Positions 1-9,379 of a stretch of DNA of 64,000 nt are shown here, one piece after another. The first letter of the stretch is position 1. Every line of letters starts with the position of its first letter. Source of the stretch: Torymus aiolomorphi (lineage: Eukaryota; Arthropoda; Insecta; Hymenoptera; Torymidae); the NCBI GenBank assembly GCA_036365515.1, contig CM070877.1, positions 8,751,001 through 8,815,000 of the forward strand. The letters run 5' to 3'. Position numbers and translations under genes: made by a program. A model generated the notes under the pieces. That model did not search any database and was not told the DNA's origin. It was given only the letters and a program-made list of their open reading frames with translations.

Positions 1-413
1 ATAGTATATATAGTGAAGTAATACAGTGATTGTGATGTTATTAAAAGTGTTAAAAGATGAATAAACGACTCCAGAAAAATTATAATTGTAATAAAATATT
101 GAGAGCAATAAATGTAGCAGAACATTGTGTACATTTATTAGAAATAGTGATGTTATTAAAATTGTTAAAAAAAGAAAACAAAAATTTTAGACCAGAATTA
201 TGGAATCAACAGGAACAGTGTGGACGCCGCGCACAGATGGAACAGAGCACGGAGCATGGCACGGAACACCATTGTACTTTCACCGTTATAGGTTTCGGAC
301 TGCGAATTTTTTTTCTACGGCCCTAGACACATAAAACACACATAAAACACATAAAACTTAAACACATAAAACACATAAAACTTTTTTAATTTTTCCAAGT
401 GCGTTAAGACAAT

Positions 414-489
414 TGACTAAAGAAATAATATCCCTGTTAGTGTAAAAATTATAAATATCGACATTCAGAGGGATATTATTTCTTTAGTC
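414..489. repeat. Short inverted repeat (21-bp arms)
   Basis: GACTAAAGAAATAATATCCC near 414-434 is matched by its reverse complement at 469-489, leaving a loop of about 34 bp. The arms are identical by eye. This is a MITE-sized hairpin without a clear target-site duplication. Confidence 0.6.
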
Positions 490-667
490 ACATATTTCAT
501 CGTTAAAGATATAAAAAAATGACCAATTTATTTAATTTTTTTTTGCAATAATTAAAAGGGAGCAGTTTCCATAACAAATATTTTTGGAAGGAGCAGTTTA
601 AATCCTATCTTTTGGTATTTTTATTTGTTGGATTTTGGCAATTTTCATCGGCTGGAAGGGGGGTGGT

Positions 668-873
668 CACATAAGCGTGTTTGCTCGCGTTTGGCTGCGG
701 GTGGCCGCGGTCAGCCGCGGTAAGAGCGCACGCGCTCGCTTCTCTCATTGGTCGTCGTAGGCGTGCGCGTCCGCTGAGTCCGTTTCCAGCCAATGCGAGA
801 AGCGAGCGCGTGCGCTCTTACCGCGGCCGACCGCGGCTGACCGCAGCCAAACGCGAGCAAACTCGCTTATGTG
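668..873. repeat. GC-rich 206-bp palindrome, MITE-like
   Basis: Arms of about 80 bp run 668-752 and 790-873. The outer ends read CACATAAGCG and CGCTTATGTG; inside are GTTTGCTCGCG, CCGCGGT and AGAGCGCACGCGCTCGC with their reverse complements, interrupted by only a few mismatches. The GC content contrasts sharply with the AT-rich surroundings. No transposase and no clear target duplication are visible, so a non-autonomous foldback is the best guess. Confidence 0.6.
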
Positions 874-1471
874 TATAGGGCCTACAACCTTTGGCATACG
901 GCATTCGACATGCAATGTGTACGGACCGTAACCTTTTGCCACTCTGGGGTCTGATTCTCTAAGCGTCTCGTACGTGACATGCACCGAACGGCGACATACT
1001 GCTATGTCGGCTGAAATTGTGTAATGCGCATGCGCAAATCCCGATGTTTTTGATGTTTTTAGTAGTTGTCTTTAGTGACATACGACTACACGAGTTGATT
1101 ATGGGGTTTATCTCGACTTACGACTCTTATCACATCGACTTGAATTCAATTTTATGTTACGACTTAAAATTCGTCATAGACTTATATTTGAAACACGCCT
1201 AAGTCGATATGACAAATAACTAAGTGTTCAAGTCGTTATTAGATACGTGTATTGTATACTCCCCTTAAGGTTATATCTCAATCACTCCAAAATGTCAAAT
1301 GTCAAAACATTAATGTTCAATATTTGACTAACATCATATTATTAACAATGTTTTTTGGTGAACTCTGCAATAAGTAAAAAATCAGTGTTAAAAATTTGTG
1401 TTCAAGTTGTATTAAAATTGTATTAAAAAGTTGTTAAGTTGTGTATGTTTCTATCTGCATTTTTTTTAATA

Positions 1472-3415
1472 ATGGCTGCTCAAGTAATCTTTGAATATCT
1501 ACTCGATATTTTCAATGAGGAAGAAGAACAGCGTATGGAAGCAAATGAAAGATTTCGTATGATTCGAGTTGAAAGACAACAGTTAAGAGATGTCTCAAAT
1601 CCTTTTACTTTGCCAAGTGGATTCTTCAAAAAGTATTATAGGTAACAGTTCTATAATATTTATTTATTTATTAACCAGAGTATTACATAATGTAGTACAT
1701 GTTGGTGCTTATTTCAGGACATAGTTACATGTCTGAAGCCTAGCAAATACCCTATAGAGGTAGATATAGCTACCTGTACATAGGTCCGGTATACTTAAAC
1801 TAGAAAAACTTAATTAACTTACAAACTAGGCGTGAAATCAAAATTTCCACCATTAATAATATATTTGGTCCACAGTTGATTATCTCATCCATAATGGAAA
1901 GTTAGATTTTTATTTATTTATTAATTTATTTTTTTCTAATAATGATTTCAATAATAATTTTATTAACAAACTCCGTTTGTTTGTGTGTAACGACTTTTGT
2001 GTACATGTAAGTGAAGATGATGGTGTGCCCGTGTACATCTTTAATAGAATAAACTTTAGAACTGTACGATACTATCCATAACACATTTCTATAATGTTTG
2101 CTTATTAATACATTCATTAACAAATAATAATTTTAACAAAATCATTTGTAGAATGACTCCTGAAGTAACATTGAGGCTTATTCATTTACTCGAAAATGAA
2201 ATCATCCCAGAAAGAAATTCTATGATTTCAATTCATATTCAAGTACTTATCACTTTAAGATTTTTGGCTGAAGGATCTCTTCAGAAAGGTTTTAGCCAGG
2301 ATTTTCAGCATCCTGTAAGCCAAGCTACTGCCAGTAGATGTATTGATCGAGTCACTAATGCCATTAACAGATTGGCAGATAAGTTTGTTCGATTTCCTAC
2401 AACGGAAGACGAAAGGGAACTTATTCAAAATGGGTATTAAATTTATTATCAATAAAAAATCATATCAATTGTAACATTTTTTAATTCGACTGTATATTTT
2501 TGTAGTTTTCAAAGAACCATTCGAATACCTGGCATAATTGGTATTGTGGATGGCTTTATTGTTAAATTTAAAAGGCCAACAGAAAATGAAGAGGCTTTTT
2601 TCAACTATCGTCATGGGTCCTCAATGAATGTACAAATAGTGAGTATTTTTTATCAAAGTTATTGGTTCTCACAAATTGATATTATATGTCTATTATGTAT
2701 TCATTAATCATTAAAATCATTTGATAAAACTATTGTATTCTAGATTACTGATTCTAACTACAACATATTGAATATCCGTATCTGCCCTGGAAGCAACAAC
2801 GATCGTTTTCTCTGGCAATTTTCTGAGGCAAAGGAGTTCATGGAACACCTTAGAGAAAATGAAAATATTGTGCATCGGTATTATATATTAGGTGAGACGT
2901 CAGTGTTATATATACTATTTTAGAATCTTTAAAATACATCACAATTTTACTACTAATTATTCAATGTTCTTTTTGTGTAGGTGATAGTGGTTATACCCCT
3001 TCTCCAATATTGTTAACACCAATACTAGATGCGCCTGAAGGATCTCCAGCTTTCCATTACACAACAGAATTTTTAACAACTCGTTGCAAGGTAGAACAGA
3101 CAATTGGAATGCTTACGACTGTCTGGAGAGTAATTAACAGATCCAGGGCATTGAGTTACTCTCCAGAAAAAGTAGCTCAATTTATCAATAGTGCTGCTAT
3201 TTTACACAATTTCGGAAGAAAACATGGGTATGTTAAAAAATACAAAATAAGTTTTGTTTTGTTACAACTATTTACATTTTAATTTTATTTTCAGGATTTT
3301 TAATGACATTGATGATGAATTAAATGATCCATATGATGGCAATCAAATAAGAGGTGGAGATTATCTGGCAGGAATAACTGAGCGAAACCGCCTGATTCGT
3401 GAACATTATATTTAA
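1472..3415 (+). CDS. Harbinger (HARBI1-type) DDE transposase, six exons, apparently intact
   Basis: Predicted exons are 1472-1641, 2152-2433, 2506-2638, 2744-2891, 2981-3227 and 3295-3415. They join with consistent phases into 1101 nt (366 residues plus stop). The family catalyses cut-and-paste transposition through a DDE_Tnp_4 nuclease. The putative triad is D166 (in GIVDGF), D246 (in GDSGY) and E283 (in KVEQTIG), a DD36E spacing. The N-terminal part has the helix-turn-helix-like stretch 'LRFLAEGSLQKGF...VSQATASRCIDRV', and PGSNNDRFLW lies before the second Asp. The ATG at 1472 (MAAQVIFEYL) is preferred over upstream in-frame codons because it heads the conserved N-terminus. All introns are 70-510 bp with GT-AG ends. 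No stop or frameshift is seen. Position and ends make it the element's own enzyme rather than a domesticated HARBI1. Confidence 0.88.
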
Positions 3416-3460
3416 TTTAAGTTACTCAAGTTACTGTACCTATATGTACCTCTTCTTCAG

Positions 3461-4308
3461 ACATGGGTAGACTTAATTGCTACTGCTCGGCAAAGCTTAA
3501 ACTTTATGTTGGATGGATTTAGAAATACACCAATGTCGAAGAACCATATGCGAGTCTTAGATATTGTTGAGAATAAGAAACCTCCAGGCAGCTCTCAGTC
3601 TAAACAACCAGCACGGAAGAAAGTCTTTGTAGATTTAACAGATGAAGCTTCCACAAGCTCTGGTATTTATAGTCCTCATGTAGGAAAAAGTTCATCGAAA
3701 AAATCTTTAACTACAAGGCCTGCAATGTCTTCGCCAATGTCTGGAGGAACACCTGCAGTAGCAGCAATGCCAAAATCAGGACCGGCAGCAATTGGTAAGC
3801 AATAATTTTAATTTGTTACAAATATTAAGTAACGTACAAAAATTAAAACAATCTTTAATATAATTTTTCAACTTTTTTTTTTTTTTAATATTTCCAATGT
3901 CTATCTTTTTCAGGCCAAAAATCTAGTGATTTCATAAAAGCATTCGAGGAAAAGGGAGCCGAACTTGTAATAAGTTTAACAAACCAATTTGTGGCTTGTT
4001 TTCAAAATCAAAATGAAGTAATTGGAAATTGTTTCCAAATTCAAAATGAAGCTTTGCTGGAACATTTACCCCGGATTATTAGTGAAGAATTCATCAAAGT
4101 CTTCAAAGGATCCTTCGTAAACAATGAAGAGGTTAAGGATGAACCAGAACCAGAAAAGGAGGAGGATGAACCAGAACCAGAAAAGGAGGAGGAAGCTGAA
4201 GATGAAATGGCAAGTGGAACCGTAGAAAATATTTTCTTTGCTAACGACGATTTTTCAAATATCGAGTTTTTAGATGAAATGTCTTCATGCTATGATGAAG
4301 ATGATTAA
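3461..4308 (+). CDS. Second ORF of the Harbinger element (probable SANT/Myb-like partner protein, N-terminus not found)
   Basis: Two exons are clear: 3461-3794 after an acceptor at TCTTCTTCAG, and 3914-4308, joined in phase (ATT G / GC CAA). The first begins TWVDLIATARQSLNFMLDGF, which resembles the end of the SANT/Myb-like domain of Harbinger partner proteins. A Ser/Pro/Lys-rich linker follows, then a helical segment (about residues 115-160 of this piece) and an acidic tail with two EPEPEKEE repeats ending in DEDD. Such partners carry the transposase to the nucleus and to the DNA ends. Only 45 bp separate it from the transposase stop, so exons for the DNA-binding half must lie elsewhere or are lost. 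Function is inferred from position and fold; recognition is weak. Confidence 0.5.
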
Positions 4309-4383
4309 CATCTTTAATGGTATTTTTACACAGATTCTTCCTTTTGTGAAAAATTGTAATTTTTTACAATTGATTTTTTTTAG

Positions 4384-4581
4384 ATTGAAGCTGCGACAGA
4401 ATGTATAATATGCCAAGATGGCATTGATACACCAGTGCAACTTCTACGTTGCATGCACGTATTTTGCGAAACCTGCATAACGGCTTGGTTAATAAAAAGA
4501 AATCTTGCCCATTGTGCCGTGTGAGTGTTGAAAGTGATCCCTTACTATGGGACGACATATCTTATAGTTTTAAAAGATTGT
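4384..4581 (+). pseudogene. Captured RING-finger exon (RNFT1/2-like), copy 1, frameshifted
   Basis: After a good acceptor (TTTTTTTTAG, exon from 4384) the frame reads ATECIICQDGIDTPVQLLRC, then MHVFCETCITAW: a C-x2-C ... C-x-H-x2-C-x2-C RING core. It then hits a stop at 4522-4524. One missing base near 4498 puts the last zinc pair (SCPLCRVSVES, then DPLLWDD) in another frame. Copy 2 at 4875 keeps that part open, which shows where the break is. Core spacing and the C-terminal WxD tail look most like RNFT1/RNFT2 E3 ligases. RING domains are not a standard part of Harbinger elements, so host-exon capture is inferred. Expression or function is not supported. Confidence 0.6.
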
Positions 4582-5170
4582 AATTTCATTGTATTACCCT
4601 TTTTATTTTTATAACGATTGTTTATATGCGTGCGTTAGAATATAAGTATCTTTATCTGTACGATCTGCAATTTTAAATACTTGCTTGGGGATTGAGCGAG
4701 GATGCCGTCCATTACTGCATTACGAAGTTGTGAGTTATGTAACTATGTAAGTGAGTTACGTGAGCTGATATATAGTTCAGTTACTTGAATGAATCTAACC
4801 CACTTTAGATTCAGGGTACTCGTACGTGACATGCACCGAATGACAACTTACTGCTACGTCGACTGAAATTGTGCCATAACGGCTTGGTTAATACAAAAGA
4901 AATCTTGCCCATTGTGCCGTGAGCGTGTAGAAGTTGATCCCTTACTATGGGATGACATATCTTATAGTTTTAAAAGATTGTAATTGCATTGTATTATCCT
5001 TTTTATTTTTTAACGATTTTTTATATGCGTGCATTAGAATATAAGTATCTTTATCTGCAACATCTGCTATGTAAGCGAGTTACGTGAGCGATGATACGAA
5101 TTACAAAGTTGTGTGAACTGATATATAGTTCAGTTACTTGAATGAATCTAACCCACGTTAGATTCAGGGT
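4476..5170 (+). repeat. Direct duplication inside Harbinger containing the RING C-terminal half
   Basis: Copy 1 (4476-4817) and copy 2 (4875-5170) both start CATAACGGCTTGGTTAATA and end in the block TAACCCACNTTAGATTCAGGG. Copy 2 reads TAWLIQKKSCPLCRERVEVD, keeping the RING's last Cys pair in frame. The 57 bp between the copies (about 4817-4873) match the element's left subterminal region at 966-1020 (CTCGTACGTGACATGCACCG ...). That suggests nesting of, or recombination with, a second Harbinger copy. Confidence 0.7.
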
Positions 5171-5176
5171 GCACTA

Positions 5177-5281
5177 TGGCATTCCGAAACATTGAACGGT
5201 ACCATTTGAGCCCGTGAGTGCGAGAGAGAGGTTTATTCCTCACAGGCTTAAATGGTTCCGTCTAATTTTTCCGAACGCCAT
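5177..5281. repeat. Imperfect foldback inside Harbinger 3' region
   Basis: GGCATTCCGAAACATTGAAC ... CCATTTGAGCCCGTGAG (left) pairs with CTCACAGGCTTAAATGG ... TTTTTCCGAACGCC (right) at roughly 75% identity, with a GA-rich loop. It is a MITE-sized relic. The rest of 5290-6660 is AT-rich DNA in which no gene is seen. Confidence 0.5.
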
Positions 5282-6689
5282 GGGAAGCATCCTCATGCGC
5301 GTTTGGATTTTGCGTAATTTAATTAATTTTCAATTTTTACTTTTAATTTTATGATATAAAAGTTCTTTGATTGTGAAAAAGTGAACTATAAAAAACTTCA
5401 GAATTTAATCATAACATAAAAAGGCTATGAAAATTTCAGAGAAATTTTGAAAATAAATTTCTTTGTCCGCCCTAGGAAAAGATTTATGTTCTTCTTTCAA
5501 TAAAAATACAAAACATGAATAATTTAGTTTTTTACTAGTCTGTAGCACCCATAATTTTTATTCTAGTACATTTCTTACACCCACTGATTTTTGAGGTCAC
5601 AATTTTCTTAGATAGTGCCTTCCGCTCGTTTAATTAAAAATTGAATTTTCGATTTAAACAATCATTATTTTTTTTTTTTTAATAGAAAAAAATTGGAGAT
5701 TCTTACATAATTGCTTGTTTTATAAGACGCTTGAGTAAAAGTAAAAGAAGAATGTTCTACATGGGATAAACCAGATGTTATTTGCAATTTAATGGAATGT
5801 AATTGCATTTATTCAAGCCCTATGCAACTCCAAATAGGAACATATTTATTTGATTAAAACGGTTTCATAATCTTCTATTTTTTCATCATTTTTCATCATT
5901 TTTTTTTATGCGACACTTCTAAGTAAAAGGTTAAATGAAGGATTGAGTAACGGTTAAAAAAGGATTTTTGTTTAAAGTACCATTAATGTTTAAGTTCTTG
6001 ATTCAAACAGTTATATTTTCATGTGCGTTGTTATATCAGTATACGTTGTTTTTTATCAGTATTATTTATTTGTCATTTATATTCGAAAGGACAATTTTCT
6101 AAAACTTCTCTTATTGAATTTTTTAATTGTTATTACTTCATCAGAAGTACTTCGACAATATTTTTTTGTAAATATTTGGTCATCAATTATAAAAGCTCTT
6201 ATTAAAGAACCAACCTGTATCTTGGCTTGGAAATAAAAATACATCAAAGGGTGCGATTAAAAAAGTAGGTATATTATTTTAATTCGTGTTTACAATAACA
6301 CTTAAAATAAAAAAATAAAGAAAAAAAAATACAAAATGTAAATATAACTAAATCAAAATAACATTATTTGTGCGATTGTGCCTGTGTTGTGTAGATGACA
6401 CTAATTAAAAATTAAATTTTCGATTTCTTATTCAAACTATGAGGTTTTAATTAGAAATTCAAATTTTAATTATTAATTATAAAATGATTAATTACATATG
6501 TTTAGAACCCTCAATCGAACTATTACGCGCGAAATGGGTTTCAATTTTGCTGGGAACGTCGGAACTAAAAACATTGGTTCGTGCATTCGCATTGGTAGAC
6601 CGACATAGCCTAGGGCCGACACATAGTGTATGTCGGAGTTGCTCCATCTCGTGCTGTCTCGCTCCCGAGACGCTTAGAGAATCAGACCC

Positions 6690-6963
6690 CTGGACTCTGC
6701 GAGTCTGGCTGGAGTAGTGGAGTCTCGAGTCTGGCGTCTGGCCTCTCGTCATGGCTGTAGAGTCGCCACTGCCGCCAGTACGAGACGAGAACGAGACCAT
6801 CACACGTCGTGCAAACACATCAACGTTCAGCGGTATAACCTGTACATAGTGTTGGATGTAAACATTAGGATTTTGCAAATTTAAACGAACTTTAATTTAC
6901 TGCAAGCCTTTTGCAGCTAGATTTTCGACGATTTCCCGGTAAGAGAACACTTTAATCGTTAAG
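6690..6963 (+). promoter_or_regulatory. WBP11 proximal promoter and 5' UTR
   Basis: This is the stretch between the Harbinger target duplication (CTG, 6690-6692) and the WBP11 start codon. It is locally GC-rich with repeated GAGTCTGG/GTCTGGC words and no TATA box at a clear position, as expected for a housekeeping promoter. The insertion has moved any older upstream promoter DNA 5.7 kb away. The transcription start is not determined. Confidence 0.4.
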
Positions 6964-9287
6964 ATGGGTCGGCGCTCGATAAACACCACGAAAAGTGGGA
7001 AATATATGAATCCCACGGATCAAGCGAGTAAGTTTATTATTGTTATTTTTATTGTATGTTTGTTAAAATTCGTGGCAGGTTTGTTAATGGTATTTCGTAC
7101 GTAATTATAGGGAAAGAAGCTCGAAAGAAGGAGCTCAAAAAGAATAAGAAACAGCGACAGTTGGTGAGAGCAGCAGTGCTGAAGGGGAAGGACCCCAGTC
7201 AAATAATTGAAGAGATGGAAAAAATTGACGAAATGGGTGAGTAAGAGAAAGGCTTTCTGTATTGGAAAATAGACTAATGTTGAATGTTTATTGTTAATTG
7301 TGAAAAATACTTCTTATAGAGTACAATGTCATGCAGCCACCGCCATTAAATGAAAAAGTTTTAAAAGATAAGAGGAAAAAATTAAAAGAAACTCTCGATA
7401 GGGTATTGAAGATGTATGTAAGTATTGTTTGTATGGTTTCTTTCATCAAAATTATTTGTAGTCAAATTCATAACATCTGTTTCATTGTATTTGTGATTAA
7501 TTTTTAGGCTAAAGATGAGCAAGAAAAATATGTGGAGTTAAAGGATCAGATGATTAAGTATGAGAGAAGGAGGTTGGAGTTAGTATCGTACTTCGAAGCA
7601 GTAAGGCATGCCCAGCAAGTGCAAGTGGATGAGATCCCACTGCCTGCAACTGGGAATGACATGGGGAGAGGTTTCGCAGGTGCTCTGACAGCCCAAATAC
7701 CTTTACCCGATATGCCTCAGCCACCGATCCACACATATCCACCACATCCTCAGTATCTCCCACAGCACCACCCACTTGTAAATATTCCAGTACCTCCCAG
7801 TATTCTCAAGAAGACGAGCATATATACACAAATGTCAACTACAACTATAATGCCTACTGACAGAGACCCACCTGGGGTTCCACCATATCCACCCCCTGAC
7901 CTCAGCGACGACGAAGACGACGACAGAGTAAGATATTCTATACTAAATATCCCTTTACATCAAAAGCCCCTATCACCTCGAAAATTTTATACTCATTTAT
8001 TTATTTTTTAGGGCAAATCATTGCACAAATCTAAGACGATTCGCTTCGCCGATGAAAAGATAATGAGCGACGACAGGCGTGACGACGACAACGACCGAGA
8101 CTGCGAGCGCGACAAGGACAAGGACTCGTCCAAGGTCAAGCCCACCAGCCTGCAGCAAAAGATGCTTGCTATGGCTGGCCAGGACATCGACCAGTTCATG
8201 AAGGAAATGGAGGAGGTGCATAAGAAGAAAGAAACCGAGCGCGCCCAGGATCTCAACGCGCGGCTGTCCTCGCTAGAAGATGAGAATCTGCACAACGAGC
8301 AGCACCACCACCATCCTCAACTGCCACAGCCGCAACCACCGCCACAGCCGGCGACACCGATGCCGCTGATGGGCCTACCTCCGCCACCGCCGCTCATGTA
8401 CAGACCTCCGCCGCCACCATTGCACTTGAGGATTCCGCCGCCACCGCCACCGCGCATGGGAATCAGACTTCCTCCAGGTAATTTCTTCTGCGCTAATGAC
8501 TTTATTGTAGTGACTTTTCATCGTTAGATAGAATTGAAATTTCAGTCAAAGAGTGCTCACGTATTTTTATAATTAATGAATGGTTTTCTGGAACTATTTT
8601 CTCTAAAAATAACCAATGTGTCAGTTAAAAGTTCTTATTCTAATTTTATAAGAAACGAATATTTATTTTTTATGCAGTGAAAATTAATGTTGCTGTTTTT
8701 CAAAGTACTCTACATGAATTTCAATTCTTTTTCAGACAATATGAGACTCCAATACAATAATTATGTGTAGCTTTACTTCCAATGTATGCTCTATTCATCG
8801 CGTGCTAATCTCCCGAATTTTTTAACCTTCAGGTCCACCACCAGGCATGCCGCGTATGCTCCGACCGGGCGGTCCGATGCCGATGGTGCGCCTGGGCGCA
8901 CAGATGCCGGGCATGCCACCGGCTCCGCCGATGCCTGCAAATATGGCAAATATGGCGAATGCACAGAAGACACCGAACGTCCTCTCGGCAGCACCCCAGC
9001 TCATCACAAGGAAAGAGAAAGACACCGGCAAGAGCTCGACGACGATCGAGGCAAAGCCACAGATTAGAAATCTTGCGGCAGACGTCACGAGGTTCCTACC
9101 GACGTCACTCAGAGTGAAGAGGACGGACGACAAGAAGAAACCGTCCGCGCCGCCGATAGTACCGGCGCAAGTACGCGTACCCGAGCGCATGGCTGTTGAG
9201 CAACCCCAGAAACCCGCTCAGCCCGCTGTCAAGACGAAAGACGACGCGTACCTGCAGTTCATGCAGGAGATGCAGGGCCTGCTGTAG
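6964..9287 (+). CDS. WBP11: WW domain-binding protein 11 (spliceosome-associated)
   Basis: Six exons (6964-7027, 7111-7236, 7320-7417, 7508-7927, 8012-8477, 8833-9287) join in phase to 1629 nt, 542 residues. The N-terminus MGRRSINTTKSGKYMNPTDQ, then ARKEARKKELKKNKKQR, is the diagnostic Wbp11 domain, followed by LNEKVLKDKRKKLKETLDRV. A central acidic/charged stretch contains TIRFADEK, after which come long proline runs that in the family bind WW domains and SH3 proteins. The end KTKDDAYLQFMQEMQGLL is the conserved C-terminal signature. Vertebrate WBP11 (SIPP1/NpwBP) is nuclear, associates with the Prp19-related spliceosome and regulates PP1. The start is the first ATG and matches the family exactly. 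No break is seen. A degenerate copy of the last exon lies at 43071-43380. Confidence 0.95.
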
Positions 9288-9352
9288 AGGATAGCTCTAA
9301 GCGAATTGTTTTAGCTCTTTTGATATTTGTACATATAGATATAACTTATATG

Positions 9353-9358
9353 AATAAA
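9353..9358 (+). terminator. WBP11 polyadenylation signal
   Basis: AATAAA lies 66 bp after the WBP11 stop codon, giving a short 3' UTR typical of a compact insect gene. Confidence 0.7.
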
Positions 9359-9379
9359 CTTTAAGTTACGACATAATTG

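Larger units (their letters stand above)
1..946. other. Non-coding left flank of the Harbinger element
   Basis: No convincing gene is seen. The stretch holds a short run of ACATAAAACAC-type repeats (about 328-380), an inverted repeat (414-489) and a GC-rich palindrome (668-873). The longest open frame (57-326) has low-complexity AT-driven composition, no recognisable domain and no splice context. Removing the Harbinger element would join 946 directly to the WBP11 upstream region, so part of this flank may once have been the distal WBP11 promoter. Confidence 0.5.
947..6689 (+). mobile_element. PIF/Harbinger DNA transposon, complete, ends and target duplication intact
   Basis: The ends are a 24-bp perfect inverted repeat beginning GGGTCTGATTCTCTAAGCGT (947-970, reverse complement at 6666-6689). 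Both ends are flanked by CTG (944-946 and 6690-6692), matching the CWG target duplication known for part of the PIF/Harbinger superfamily. Inside are a HARBI1-type transposase (1472-3415), a second ORF (3461-4308), a captured RING exon in two copies, and about 1.4 kb of AT-rich non-coding DNA. Left and right subterminal regions each contain a short CGACATA...TATGTCG hairpin, possible transposase-binding sites. Identical ends plus an unbroken transposase suggest recent, possibly ongoing activity. The right end lies about 275 bp upstream of the WBP11 start codon. Confidence 0.9.

Noticed and set aside
1472..3415. Domesticated host HARBI1 gene
   Set aside because: The gene sits between matching 24-bp terminal repeats with a target duplication and next to a second element ORF, so it is the transposon's own enzyme.
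6492..6878. Minus-strand 128-codon ORF over the Harbinger right end and WBP11 promoter
   Set aside because: It crosses the transposon boundary at 6689 and has no domain; it is a chance frame.
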